Origin: Capillimicrobium parvum
GTDB taxonomy: Bacteria > Actinomycetota > Thermoleophilia > Solirubrobacterales > Solirubrobacteraceae
NCBI RefSeq assembly: GCF_021172045.1
Contig: NZ_CP087164.1
Location: 1,240,001 to 1,304,000 of the forward strand
Direction: 5' to 3'
DNA: 64,000 nucleotides
The notes under the pieces were generated by a model, which made no database searches, was not told the DNA's origin, and saw only the letters and a program-made list of their open reading frames with translations. This document shows positions 23,379 to 32,027 of the stretch, piece by piece (positions within the stretch are counted from its first letter, which is position 1; every line of letters begins with the position of its first letter). Made by a program: the position numbers and the translations under genes.

Positions 23379-23918
23379 ATGGAATCGCTCCCCACGCGGG
23401 ACGCGCTGCTCGCGGCGGGCCGCCGGGCCTTCGCCGACCGCGGCTACGCGGGCGCCCGCCTGGCCGACATCGCGGCCGACACGGGCATGACGACCGGCGC
23501 GTTCTACCGCCATTTCGCCAGCAAGAACGACTTCTTCGCGGCGATGTTCGCCGACTACGGCGAGGCGCTGATCGCCGCGCTGACCCGGGCGCGGACCCTG
23601 AAGGCCCAGCTCGAGGCCTGGCTGCTCGCCGCACGCGAGCACCGCGGCGTCGTACGCGCGGCCCAGGAGCTCTCACGCGCCGGCAGCCCGGAGGCGGACC
23701 TGCGCCGCGAGCTGCGCCTGCGCGCCAGCGCGCTGCTCGGCGAGCGGCTCGAACCGATCGTCGGCGAGGACCAGACCCGGGCGGCCGCCGACATGGTGGC
23801 CGACATCGTCGCCCAGTACGTGCTGATGGAGTCGGCGGGCTGGATCCCGGAGCGCGACGCGCGCGCGGTGGCGAGCGAGCTCGACCGCCTCGTGCGCAAG
23901 GGGCTGTACAAGCGATGA
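23379..23918 (+). CDS. TetR family regulator (candidate regulator of the palindrome)
   Basis: A 179-aa TetR/AcrR protein. The helix-turn-helix is ARLADIAADTGMTTGAFYRHF (residues about 27-47), followed by a helical ligand domain. It overlaps the next TetR gene as ATGA, an unusual tandem of two TetR genes in one transcript. The palindromic operator lies immediately upstream in the space shared with the divergent dehydrogenase. That is the classic arrangement of an autoregulated TetR repressor, so it is one of the two best candidates for recognising the nine-site palindrome. Confidence 0.9.
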   Translation: MESLPTRDALLAAGRRAFADRGYAGARLADIAADTGMTTGAFYRHFASKNDFFAAMFADYGEALIAALTRARTLKAQLEAWLLAAREHRGVVRAAQELSRAGSPEADLRRELRLRASALLGERLEPIVGEDQTRAAADMVADIVAQYVLMESAGWIPERDARAVASELDRLVRKGLYKR

Positions 23919-24565
23919 GCCCGCGAACCGAGGCCCCGGAGCGCTGGCAGCCGGCGCGCGGCCGGTCGGACGCCACGTCCGTTCGTGGCAAGCGCACGCG
24001 CGACAGGATCCTGCGCTCCGCGATCGCCGTCTTCGGCGAGCGTGGCTTCGCCGACTCGACCGTGCTCGACATCGCCGAGGACGCGGGCATGGCCTCGGGG
24101 ACCGTCTACCAGTACTTCGAGGACAAGGGCGACATCTTCCGCTGCCTCCTGCAGGACCTGACCGACCGTCTGCACCGCGAGACGCGGATGCCGGCGGGGC
24201 CGGACGGGCGTCTGATGGTGCGCGACAGCGTCCTCGCCTACCTCGAGGTGTACCGCGAGTACTCGTCGATCTTCCGCGCGTGGTGGGAGCTGCTCGAGCC
24301 GCCCACGGAGTTCACCGACGTGTGGGTCGCGATCCACGAGCGGTCGCGCCGTGAGCTCGCCGCCGTGATCGAGGACGGCCAGCGGCGGGGGATCGTCGAC
24401 AAGCGGGTCGATCCGGAGATCACGGCCGACCTCATCGTGGCCGTCTTCGAGCGGCCGGTCTACGTGAAGATCGTCCTCGGCTGGAGCGACGGCTCCAGCG
24501 ACGAGGACCTCGCCGACCTGATCAGCCGCCTGCTCGGCCACGGGCTCGCCGCGCCCGCCGGCTAG
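23915..24565 (+). CDS. TetR family regulator
   Basis: A 216-aa TetR protein. Its N-terminal 27 residues are basic and disordered-looking, then RDRILRSAIAVFGERGFADSTVLDIAEDAGMASGTVYQYFEDKGDIF is the DNA-binding domain. The C-terminal domain (FRAWWELLEPPTEFTDVW) resembles regulators of acyl-CoA or steroid catabolism such as the KstR class, though this is an impression only. It is co-transcribed with the previous TetR and ends 50 bases before the operator of the IpdAB-2 operon. It may act as a heteromer with its neighbour or sense a different ligand. Confidence 0.9.
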   Translation: MSPRTEAPERWQPARGRSDATSVRGKRTRDRILRSAIAVFGERGFADSTVLDIAEDAGMASGTVYQYFEDKGDIFRCLLQDLTDRLHRETRMPAGPDGRLMVRDSVLAYLEVYREYSSIFRAWWELLEPPTEFTDVWVAIHERSRRELAAVIEDGQRRGIVDKRVDPEITADLIVAVFERPVYVKIVLGWSDGSSDEDLADLISRLLGHGLAAPAG

Positions 24566-24615
24566 TCGCCCAAAACCACCCCCAGATCGGCGGGTGGCGC
24601 CCGGGCGGACCCGTG

Positions 24616-24634
24616 GATAAGCTGCCGTCAGATT
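24616..24634. promoter_or_regulatory. Island palindromic operator, copy 7
   Basis: GATAAGCTGCCGTCAGATT, core 24622-24631, directly touching the ATG at 24635. Identical over 19 bases to copy 5 at 18713. Confidence 0.78.
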
Positions 24635-25534
24635 ATGGCTGCGAACAAGGTCGTCCCCCTCGCCGAGCTGCCGTCGCTCGTCCCACCCGGCGCGTCCGTC
24701 GGGCTCGGCGGCGCGTGGATGGCGAACCATCCCATGGCCGCGGTGCGCCAGCTCATCCGCGACCGCATCGGCGACCTGCACGTCATCGGATCGCTGAGCT
24801 CGATCGACGTCGACCAGCTCATCGCGGCCGGCCTGGTGCGCGAGCTGACGTTCTCGATGGTGTCGCTGGAGGCCTACGGCCTGGCGCCGCACTTCCGGCG
24901 CGCGGTGCAGGACGGCACGCTGCGCATCAACGAGGTCAGCGGCGTCGCGATGAACGTCGCGCTCGACGCGGGCGCGCGCAATCTGCCGTTCCTGCCGATG
25001 CGCGACATCGGTGCCTCCGAGCTGCCCGAGGTCACGCCCGGCGCGTACGCCGAGATCGAGTGCCCGTTCACCGGCGAGCGGCTGCTCGGCATCCGCGCGC
25101 TGAACCCCGACGTCGCGCTCGTCCACGTGCTGCGTGCCGACGCGGCGGGCAACGCCCAGGTCGAGGGCCCCATGGGCTGCGACCCCGAGCTGGCCCGCGC
25201 CGCCCGGCGTCTCGTCGTCACCTGCGAGGAGCTCGTCGACACGGAGACGATCGCCGCGAACCCGGCGAGCACGCACATCCCCGGCTTCATCGTCGACGCG
25301 GTCATCGAGGCGCCCTTCGGCGCGCACCCGACGACCCACGTGCCCCGCTACGGCCTCGACGCCTGGGCCGTCATGGCCTACGCCGACGCCTGCGGCGAGG
25401 GGCGGGGCGCCGAGGTCCTCGCCGAGCTCGCCTCCGAGACCGAGGAGGGCTACCGCGAGCGCGCGCTGGACGAGGACCGCCGCGTGGTGCTCGAAACCGT
25501 GGCCCGCGAAGCGCCCACCCTGGAGACCGCATGA
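24635..25534 (+). CDS. CoA-transferase alpha subunit, IpdA-like (copy 2)
   Basis: A 299-aa paralogue of the protein at 10565. It has LGGAWMANHPMAAVRQLIRD, FSMVSLEAYGLAPHFRRAVQ and FIVDAVIEAPFGAHPTTHVPRYG, and keeps the Glu in RINEVSGV that may match the essential IpdA Glu. It starts the seven-gene operon that contains a KstD-like flavoprotein and the extradiol dioxygenase. Two IpdAB-like pairs in one regulon suggest either two ring-opening steps or one hydrolase and one CoA-transferase. Confidence 0.85.
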   Translation: MAANKVVPLAELPSLVPPGASVGLGGAWMANHPMAAVRQLIRDRIGDLHVIGSLSSIDVDQLIAAGLVRELTFSMVSLEAYGLAPHFRRAVQDGTLRINEVSGVAMNVALDAGARNLPFLPMRDIGASELPEVTPGAYAEIECPFTGERLLGIRALNPDVALVHVLRADAAGNAQVEGPMGCDPELARAARRLVVTCEELVDTETIAANPASTHIPGFIVDAVIEAPFGAHPTTHVPRYGLDAWAVMAYADACGEGRGAEVLAELASETEEGYRERALDEDRRVVLETVAREAPTLETA

Positions 25535-26394
25535 CCGAGTACCGCATCGAGGAGCTCATGGTCTGCCGGATCGCGTCGGAGGTCGACGACTCCGGCGTCA
25601 CGGTCCTCGGATCGTTCACGCCGCTGGCCTACGCCTCCTACATGCTCGCCAAGCTGACGCACGCGCGCGACGCGTACCTCGTCGGCTTCAACGCGATCGG
25701 GATGCCCCCGGTCGAGCTGAACCTCACCGGTACCGAGGCCGCGGCCTACCGCGGCGCGCTCGCCCGGTGGAGCTTCCTGACCACGACGCAGACCGTCCAC
25801 CTGGGCAAGCGCGGCCTCGTGGAGTGCGTGTCGCCGGCGCAGATCGACGGCACCGGCGCCTTCAACCTCGCATGCATCGGCGACTACGCGCACCCGAAGG
25901 TGCGCATGCCCGGCGGCGCGGGCTCGCCCGAGGTCGTCCAGCACTACGAGCGCATCCTCGTGTACTTCGGCCGCCACGACCGGCGCACGCTCGTCGAGCA
26001 GGTTTCGTTCCGCACCGGGCAGCGCGCGCCGCTGAGCGCCGAGGAGCGCCGCCGCCGCGGCCTGCTCGCCGGGCCGGTGCGGATCATCACGCCGCTCGCG
26101 GTCCTCATCAAGGACGACGACGAGCGCCCGTTCCGGATCGAGTCGCTCAACCCGGGGGTCGCGGCCGAGCAGGTCGTCGAGAACACGGGCTTCGAGCTCG
26201 AGGTTCCGGCGGACATCCCCACGACCGCCGAGCCGACGGCCGACCAGGTCGCGCTGCTGCGCGAGCGCATCGACCCGCACGGGACGACCCGCTTCGACTT
26301 CCTGGACGCGCAGGAGCGCAAGCAGATGCTGCGCGACCTGCTGCAGGACGAATGGGACCGCGCGCTGGCCGCCTCGCGCGTGGCGGCCCGGTAG
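25531..26394 (+). CDS. CoA-transferase beta subunit, IpdB-like (copy 2)
   Basis: A 287-aa partner of the alpha subunit, overlapping it as ATGA. It matches copy 1 block for block: LGSFTPLAYASYMLAKLTHA, MPPVELNLTGTEAAAYRG, VRMPGGAGSPEVVQHY, LNPGVAAEQVVENTGFELEVPADIPTTAEPTADQ. The two copies look clearly diverged (for example RWSFLTTTQTVHL against RNSFTPNGHLVHL), so this is an old duplication with possible change of function. The flavoprotein gene follows 29 bases later. Confidence 0.85.
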   Translation: MTEYRIEELMVCRIASEVDDSGVTVLGSFTPLAYASYMLAKLTHARDAYLVGFNAIGMPPVELNLTGTEAAAYRGALARWSFLTTTQTVHLGKRGLVECVSPAQIDGTGAFNLACIGDYAHPKVRMPGGAGSPEVVQHYERILVYFGRHDRRTLVEQVSFRTGQRAPLSAEERRRRGLLAGPVRIITPLAVLIKDDDERPFRIESLNPGVAAEQVVENTGFELEVPADIPTTAEPTADQVALLRERIDPHGTTRFDFLDAQERKQMLRDLLQDEWDRALAASRVAAR

Positions 26395-26423
26395 ACACGA
26401 CCAGCAGGTGGAGAGGAGACCGC

Positions 26424-28100
26424 ATGATCACCGCACGGCCTGAGCGCTGGGACCGCGTCGTCGACGTCGTCGTGATGGGCAGCGGCGCCGCCGGGCTGAG
26501 CGCCGCGACGACCGCGCACGACGCGGGCGCCGAGGTGCTCGTCCTCGAGAAGGCGCCGATGATCGGCGGCACTGCTGGGGTCTCCGGCGGGATCATCTGG
26601 GCACCCCTGAACCGGCAGGCCGCCGAGGCGGGCATCGCCGACTCCCGCGAAGAGGCGCTCGAGTACGTGCGCCGCCTCACCCTCGGGCGCGAGCCTGACC
26701 CGGCGCTCGTCGAGGTCTTCGTCGACCGCGCCCACGAGGCGCTCGAGTACCTCGAGGACAACACGCCGCTGAAGCTGACGCTCTCGCGCCCATTCACCGA
26801 CTACTACGCCAACCTGCCCGGCGGCAAGCCCCAGGGCGGCCGCTCGCTGGAGTGCGAGCCGTTCGACGCCCGCAACGAGCTGGGCGAGTGGGCGGCGAAG
26901 GTCCGCACCAGCCCGCACCTGGCGCCGCTGACGATGGCCGAGGGCGCGCAGGTCCTGCTGGGCGGCGAGCTGCCGGCCGGGCTGGTCGAGGAACGCGAGG
27001 CGGCCGACATCCGCGTGCTCGGGCCGGGTCTTGTCGCCGCGCTGTTCAAGGGGCTGCTGGACCGCGGCGTCCCGGTCGAGACCGAGACCCCGGTCGACGA
27101 GCTGGTCGTCGTCGACGGGCAGGTGATCGGCGTGCGCACGCGCGGCGGCTCGCCCGAGCTCATCGGCGCCCGCCGCGGCGTCGTGCTCGCCTGCGGCGGC
27201 TTCGAGTGGAACCCCGCGATGGTGCGGGCGTTCATCGGCGAGGAGATCGTCCCGATGAGCCCGCCGCACAACGAGGGCGACGGCCACCGGATGGCGATGG
27301 AGGCCGGTGCGGAGCTCGGCAACATGACCTCGTTCTGGGGCCAGCCGGCGATCCTCGACCCGGACGTCGAGTTCGAGGGCAAGCCGATGATCCAGATGGG
27401 CGGCTCGCGCGCCTTCCCGGGGATCATCGTCGTCAACCGCAACGGCCGGCGGTTCGTCAACGAGGCGGCCAGCTACCAGGACTTCCCGAAGGTGGTCGGC
27501 GCCTTCGACCCCGTCGCGGTCGAGCATCCCAACGAGGACCACTGGATGGTCTTCGACCAGAGCGTCAAGGACGCCGCCACGATCCTGCCGTCGCTGCCAC
27601 CGGGCTCGCCGGCGCCCGACTGGATCGCTCGCGGCGACACCCTGCGCGAGCTCGCGGCGAACGCCGGGATCGACCCGGACGGGCTCGAGGAGGCAGTCGC
27701 GCGCTGGAACGCCGCCGTCGACGCCGGCGACGACCCGGACTTCGCCCGCGGCACGCTCTGGTACGAGGCCTACATGACCGGCGGCCCCGACAAGGCGGCC
27801 TGCCTGGCCAAGGTGCAGAGCGGTCCGTACTACGCGGTCAAGATGGTGCACGGGGCGCTCGGGACGAACGGCGGCTCGCGCATCGACGGCGACGGGCGCG
27901 TGCTCCGCATGCGCGGGGGCGTCATCGGCGGCCTCTACGCGGCCGGCAACACGACCGCGAACGTGCTCGGCTCGTCGTACCCCGGCGGCGGGGCGACGCT
28001 GGGCCCGGCGCTGACGTTCGGCTACCTGGCCGGGCGCCACGCCGGCGGCCAGGCGCCGCGCGCGATCGGCGAGACCGCGGCCGAGCACGCCGGTGTCTGA
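26424..28100 (+). CDS. KstD-like FAD-dependent dehydrogenase
   Basis: A 558-aa flavoprotein of the fumarate reductase/3-ketosteroid dehydrogenase family. The dinucleotide motif is VVVMGSGAAGLSAA (about 15-28), with PMIGGTAGVSGGIIWAP following. Near the C-terminus SSYPGGGATLGPALTFGYLAG places Tyr519 where 3-ketosteroid delta1-dehydrogenases have the catalytic YPGxGxT tyrosine. It would introduce a ring double bond next to a ketone. The ribosome site GGTGGAGAGGAG precedes ATG 26424. Together with the dioxygenase downstream, this suggests aromatisation of a ring before cleavage. Confidence 0.87.
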   Translation: MITARPERWDRVVDVVVMGSGAAGLSAATTAHDAGAEVLVLEKAPMIGGTAGVSGGIIWAPLNRQAAEAGIADSREEALEYVRRLTLGREPDPALVEVFVDRAHEALEYLEDNTPLKLTLSRPFTDYYANLPGGKPQGGRSLECEPFDARNELGEWAAKVRTSPHLAPLTMAEGAQVLLGGELPAGLVEEREAADIRVLGPGLVAALFKGLLDRGVPVETETPVDELVVVDGQVIGVRTRGGSPELIGARRGVVLACGGFEWNPAMVRAFIGEEIVPMSPPHNEGDGHRMAMEAGAELGNMTSFWGQPAILDPDVEFEGKPMIQMGGSRAFPGIIVVNRNGRRFVNEAASYQDFPKVVGAFDPVAVEHPNEDHWMVFDQSVKDAATILPSLPPGSPAPDWIARGDTLRELAANAGIDPDGLEEAVARWNAAVDAGDDPDFARGTLWYEAYMTGGPDKAACLAKVQSGPYYAVKMVHGALGTNGGSRIDGDGRVLRMRGGVIGGLYAAGNTTANVLGSSYPGGGATLGPALTFGYLAGRHAGGQAPRAIGETAAEHAGV

Positions 28101-28578
28101 CCCCCAGGCCGGCGGGATGGCCGGGCTCGTCGGCATCCAGCACGTCTCGAGCACGGTCCGCGACCTCGGCGAGACGCTCGGCTGGTACCGGGACGTGCTC
28201 GGCGTCGAGCCGTTCATGACCATGGAGGCCGAGGGCCCCGAGCTCTCGGCCGGCCTGCGGGTGCCGGGCGCCGCGCTCGACGTCGCGTTCCTGAAGGTCG
28301 GCGGGGCGTGGATCGAGCTCATCGAGTACGTCAAGCCCGACGACACGAACGACGACGTCGTGCTGCGCCGGTGCGACCACGGGGCGGCGCACATCTGCTT
28401 CGAGGTCGAGGACATCCAGGCCGCCTACCAGCACCTGCTCGCCCACGACGTCGACTGCTACAACGAGCCGACCTACGTCCCGGCCGGGCCGCTCGAGGGT
28501 GCTTGGTTTCTGTACTTCGACGGCCCCGAGGGCCTGAAGTACGAGCTGCACCAGATGCCCGAGGGCTGGGCGGAGTGA
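28093..28578 (+). CDS. VOC-superfamily protein (glyoxalase/epimerase-like)
   Basis: A 161-aa VOC protein: HVSSTVRDLGETLGWYRDVLG in the first half, VGGAWIELIEYVKP and HICFEVEDIQAAYQHLL in the second, ending LYFDGPEGLKYELHQ. His and Glu positions fit a metal site like that of methylmalonyl-CoA epimerase. GTG 28093 overlaps the flavoprotein stop by 8 bases, and its own stop overlaps the dioxygenase GTG. A paralogue lies at 34623, flanking the opposing operon. The reaction is unknown. Confidence 0.83.
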   Translation: MSDPQAGGMAGLVGIQHVSSTVRDLGETLGWYRDVLGVEPFMTMEAEGPELSAGLRVPGAALDVAFLKVGGAWIELIEYVKPDDTNDDVVLRRCDHGAAHICFEVEDIQAAYQHLLAHDVDCYNEPTYVPAGPLEGAWFLYFDGPEGLKYELHQMPEGWAE

Positions 28579-29519
28579 TCCTGCGGCTCGCCCACGTCGA
28601 GATCTCCGCTCCGGATCTCGACGAGGCGCGCGCGTTCTACGTCGGCCTGCTCGGCTTCGTCGAGCAGGCCGCCGACGAGCGGGCGTGCTACCTGCGCGGC
28701 GCGGAGGAGTTCGATGCGTGGTCGCTGAAGATCTCCCGGGGCGACGGCGGCGGGCTCGTGCACAGCGGATTTCGCGTGTCCGAGCCGGGGGACCTGGACC
28801 GCCTCGAGGCGATCCACGCCGATCGCGGCCTGCCGGTCGTGCGCGTCGCCGCCGGGACGGAGCCCGGCCAGGGCGACGCCCTGCGCACGGTCACCCCCGA
28901 CGGGCACCGGGTGGAGTTCTTCCACGACTTCGACGAGGTCGAGCTCTATCCGGAGGGGCGGCTGCGGATGCCGATGCGCGACAGCCATCGCCTCACCGGC
29001 GTGCCGCCCGGGCGCATCGACCACGTCAGCATGCGCGTGCCGGACATGGCGGCGGCGCTCGGCTACTGGGCCGGCGATCTGGACTTCAGCACCGCCGAGA
29101 TCTGGCTCGACGACGACGGCGAGACGCCGCGGGTGGCGTGGGTGCGGCGCACGCCGCGCTCGCACGACGTCGCGCTCGGCCGCAACGACGTGCCGGCGTT
29201 TCACCACGTCGCGTACGCGGTCAGCGACGCGGCCGCGCTGCTACGGGCCGCCGACCTGCTCGGCGACGCGCGGATCCAGGGCCGCCTCGAATGGGGGCCG
29301 AGCCGGCACGGGGCGACCAACGCGTTCGCGATGTACATCCGTGATCCGGCGGGCAACCGCCTGGAGCTCTATACGGGCGACTACGTCCGCGACCTCGACC
29401 GGCCCGCGCTGCTGTGGCGCCCGGACGACTACGACCAGCAGGGGCATTCATGGTGGGGGAACGCGCCGCCGCCGACGTTCGGCGAGACGCAGCCGCTGGC
29501 CGGGGAGTGGATCGCGTGA
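28575..29519 (+). CDS. Extradiol ring-cleavage dioxygenase, HpaD (homoprotocatechuate 2,3-dioxygenase) type
   Basis: A 314-aa type I extradiol dioxygenase with two VOC modules. Predicted Fe(II)/Mn(II) ligands are His150 (RIDHVSM), His210 or 211 (FHHVAY) and Glu264 (RLELYTGDY). The C-terminal LLWRPDDYDQQGHSWWGNAPPPTFG closely resembles the lid of homoprotocatechuate 2,3-dioxygenase. It cleaves a catechol next to the diol. The next gene is a C-C hydrolase, so the ring-fission product is probably a ketone. That differs from the aldehyde of the true homoprotocatechuate pathway, so the substrate is a different, substituted catechol. GTG 28575 overlaps the upstream stop. Confidence 0.9.
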   Translation: MILRLAHVEISAPDLDEARAFYVGLLGFVEQAADERACYLRGAEEFDAWSLKISRGDGGGLVHSGFRVSEPGDLDRLEAIHADRGLPVVRVAAGTEPGQGDALRTVTPDGHRVEFFHDFDEVELYPEGRLRMPMRDSHRLTGVPPGRIDHVSMRVPDMAAALGYWAGDLDFSTAEIWLDDDGETPRVAWVRRTPRSHDVALGRNDVPAFHHVAYAVSDAAALLRAADLLGDARIQGRLEWGPSRHGATNAFAMYIRDPAGNRLELYTGDYVRDLDRPALLWRPDDYDQQGHSWWGNAPPPTFGETQPLAGEWIA

Positions 29520-30388
29520 GCGCGGACGGCGCACCGGCGCTCTGGCCTCAGCTCATGGACGTCGCCTTCTCGCAACGGTTCGTGGACGCGGGGGGGATCC
29601 GCACGCGCATCGTCGAGGCCGGTGACGGCCCGCCGCTCGTCCTGCTGCACGGAACGGGCGGCCACGCCGAGGCCTACCTGCGCAACGTCCGCGCCCTGTC
29701 GGCGCACTTCCGGCTGGTGATCTGCGACATGGTCGGCCATGGCTTCACCGGCAAGCCCGACCGCCCCTACACGCTCGACGTCTACGCCGAGCACCTCGCC
29801 GGCCTGCTTGACGCGCTGGGACTCGAGCGGGCGCACCTGTCGGGAGAGTCGCTCGGCGGGTGGGTGGCGGCGTGGTTCGCGGCGCAGCGCCCCGAGCGCG
29901 TCGACCGGCTGGTGCTCACGACGCCGGGCAACGTGACGAGCAAGCCCGAGACGATGCGCCGCGTCTACGAGAGCACGCTGCGGGCGGTCACCGAGGCGTC
30001 GGTCGAGACGGTCCGCTCGCGTCTCGAGTGGCTGTTCGCGCCGGCGACGAAGCATCTCGTCTCGGACGAGCTCGTCGCGGTGCGCCTGGCGATCTACACG
30101 CAGCCGGGCGCCGAGGCGGCGATGCGCAACGTCCTCGTGCTCCAGGAGCCGGAGGTTCGCGCCCGGTACGGCTGGAACGCCGAGTGGACCGGGCGCATCC
30201 GCGCGCCGACGCTCATCATCTGGACCTCGGACGACCCGACCGGGACGTACGACGAGGGCGAGCTGCTCGCCCGCTGGATCCCCGGCTCGCGACTCGTCAA
30301 CATCGACGGTGCGGGGCACTGGCCGCAATGGGAGCGCCCCGAGGACTTCGACCGCCTCCACCGGGAGTTCCTGCTCGCCTCATGCTGA
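29516..30388 (+). CDS. Alpha/beta hydrolase, meta-cleavage product C-C hydrolase (MhpC/BphD/HsaD-like)
   Basis: A 290-aa alpha/beta hydrolase. The triad is Ser112 in the nucleophile elbow GESLGGW, an Asp near 239 (TSDDPTG) and His268 in GAGHWPQWERP; LLHGTGGHAE is the oxyanion strand. PETMRRVYESTLRAVTEAS marks the lid, like that of 2-hydroxymuconate-type C-C hydrolases. It would split the ring-opened product from the preceding dioxygenase into an acid and a 2-hydroxypentadienoate. GTG 29516 overlaps the dioxygenase stop as GTGA. A 2-keto-pentenoate hydratase, the next enzyme, is encoded at 33748. Confidence 0.9.
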   Translation: MSADGAPALWPQLMDVAFSQRFVDAGGIRTRIVEAGDGPPLVLLHGTGGHAEAYLRNVRALSAHFRLVICDMVGHGFTGKPDRPYTLDVYAEHLAGLLDALGLERAHLSGESLGGWVAAWFAAQRPERVDRLVLTTPGNVTSKPETMRRVYESTLRAVTEASVETVRSRLEWLFAPATKHLVSDELVAVRLAIYTQPGAEAAMRNVLVLQEPEVRARYGWNAEWTGRIRAPTLIIWTSDDPTGTYDEGELLARWIPGSRLVNIDGAGHWPQWERPEDFDRLHREFLLASC

Positions 30389-31005
30389 CCCTGTACGACC
30401 ACCCCAACTCGTCCAACGCGCTGAAGGTGCGCTTCCTGCTCGCCGAGCTGGGCCTGGAGCACGAGCGCCGCACCGTCTCCATGGCGACCCCGCGCCCGGC
30501 GGACTACCTGGCGCTCAACCCGCTGGGTGGGATCCCGGTGCTCGACGACGACGGGTTCGTCCTCGCCGAATCGCAGGCGATCCTGCGTTACCTGGCCGGC
30601 CGCGAGCACCGGGACGACCTCTATCCGCGCGACGTGCGCGACCGCGCTCGCGTGGACGAGTTCCTCGACCGGTTCGCCACGCGGCTGCGCACCCCGTTCT
30701 TCCGCCGCGAGGCGGTCATGCTCGGGTGGACGCTCGCGCGGGGCATGTCCGCCGAGGACGCCGAGCCGGAGAAGGCGGCGGGGATCGAGCCGGAGATCGC
30801 GGGCAACACGGCCCTGCTGGACTCGCTCGTGGGCGAGGGCGGCGCGGTGCTCGGGCGCTTCACGATCGCCGACTGCGCGCTCGCGCCGGTGCTCTTCCGC
30901 GCCCGGACCACGGGCTACGACCTCGCGCCGTACCCGCGCCTGGACGCCCTCGCCGACGCGCTCCTGGCGCGCCCCGCGTGGGCGGCGGCGGATCCGGCGC
31001 TCTAG
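30382..31005 (+). CDS. Glutathione S-transferase family protein
   Basis: A 207-aa GST: an N-terminal thioredoxin-like half ([43 protein letters not shown]) and a helical C-terminal half. The ESQAI glutathione gamma-Glu site and cis-Pro (IPVL) are intact, with Ser10/Ser11 as candidate catalytic residues. It overlaps the hydrolase by 7 bases and is the last gene of the operon. GSTs in aromatic clusters act as isomerases or dehalogenases. Most actinobacteria make mycothiol rather than glutathione, so the thiol cofactor is an open question. Confidence 0.87.
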   Translation: MLTLYDHPNSSNALKVRFLLAELGLEHERRTVSMATPRPADYLALNPLGGIPVLDDDGFVLAESQAILRYLAGREHRDDLYPRDVRDRARVDEFLDRFATRLRTPFFRREAVMLGWTLARGMSAEDAEPEKAAGIEPEIAGNTALLDSLVGEGGAVLGRFTIADCALAPVLFRARTTGYDLAPYPRLDALADALLARPAWAAADPAL

Positions 31006-32027
31006 CCGGAGGCGGCGGCCGGGCCGGCTGCCAGCGACAGCGCCACGTCGATGATCATGTCCTCCTGGCCACCGACGTAGCCGCGGCGACCGACCTCGAT
31101 GAGGATCTCGTGAGCGGGCACGCCGTAGCGTTCGGCGGCGCGCTCGGCGTGGATGAGGAAACTCGAGTACGCGCCCGCGTAGCCGAGCATGATCGAGCTG
31201 CGGTCCATGATCGGCGTGCGCCGGATGTACGGGGCGACCACCTCCTCGGCGGCGGCGAGGATCGCCGGCAGGTCGATGCCGGTCTCCACGCCGAGCCGGT
31301 CGAAGACCGCCGTGAGGACCTCGGTGGGGGAGTTGCCGGCGCCGGCGCCGAGCGCGCGGGTCGAGCCGTCGATCTGGCGGGCGCCCGCCCGGTAGGCGAG
31401 GACGGAGTTCGCCACGCCCATCGCCAGGTTGTTGTGGCCGTGGTAGCCGACCTGCGCCTCGTCGCCCACCTCGGCGAGGATCGCCTCGACGCGCGCGACC
31501 GCGTCGTCGAGGATCAGCGCCCCGGCCGAGTCGACGACGTAGGGGCACTGGCAGCCGGCGTCGACCATGATCCGTGCCTGCCGCGCCAGCTCGTCGGGCG
31601 AGGTCATGTGGCTGAGCATGAGGAAGCCGACGGTCTCCATGCCGAGCTCGCGCGCGGCGCCGAAGTGCTGGACCGCGACGTCGGCCTCGGTGCAGTGCGT
31701 CGCGACGCGCACGATCTGCACCCCGGCGGCCGCGGCGCGCTTGAGATCCTCGACGGTGCCGACGCCCGGCACGAGCAGGGCGGCGATGCGCGCGCGCGTG
31801 GCCTCCTCGGCGGCGGCGGCGATGAGCGTGAGCTCGTCCGTGGCCGAGAAGCCGTAGTTGAACGTCGCGCCGCCGAGCCCGTCGCCGTGGGCGACCTCGA
31901 TGACCGGCACGCCGGCGTCGTCGAGCGCGCGGACGGTGTCGCGCACCTGGCGCTCGGTGAACTGGTGCGACATCGCGTGGCTGCCGTCGCGCAGCGTCGT
32001 GTCGGTGATGCGGACGTCCGGCGTCAT
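31002..32027 (-). CDS. mhpE: 4-hydroxy-2-oxovalerate aldolase
   Basis: A 341-aa aldolase of the DmpG/MhpE/HsaF family. It cleaves 4-hydroxy-2-oxoacids to pyruvate and an aldehyde. The active-site stretch is [11 protein letters not shown], giving Arg13, Asp14 and His17, and [11 protein letters not shown] holds the two metal-binding histidines. The C-terminal domain ([16 protein letters not shown]) contacts the aldehyde dehydrogenase so the toxic aldehyde is channelled. ATG 32027 overlaps the dehydrogenase stop as ATGA, keeping the two subunits co-translated. It is the last gene of the minus-strand operon and converges with the GST gene with a 4-base overlap. Confidence 0.95.
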   Translation of the reverse strand: MTPDVRITDTTLRDGSHAMSHQFTERQVRDTVRALDDAGVPVIEVAHGDGLGGATFNYGFSATDELTLIAAAAEEATRARIAALLVPGVGTVEDLKRAAAAGVQIVRVATHCTEADVAVQHFGAARELGMETVGFLMLSHMTSPDELARQARIMVDAGCQCPYVVDSAGALILDDAVARVEAILAEVGDEAQVGYHGHNNLAMGVANSVLAYRAGARQIDGSTRALGAGAGNSPTEVLTAVFDRLGVETGIDLPAILAAAEEVVAPYIRRTPIMDRSSIMLGYAGAYSSFLIHAERAAERYGVPAHEILIEVGRRGYVGGQEDMIIDVALSLAAGPAAASG

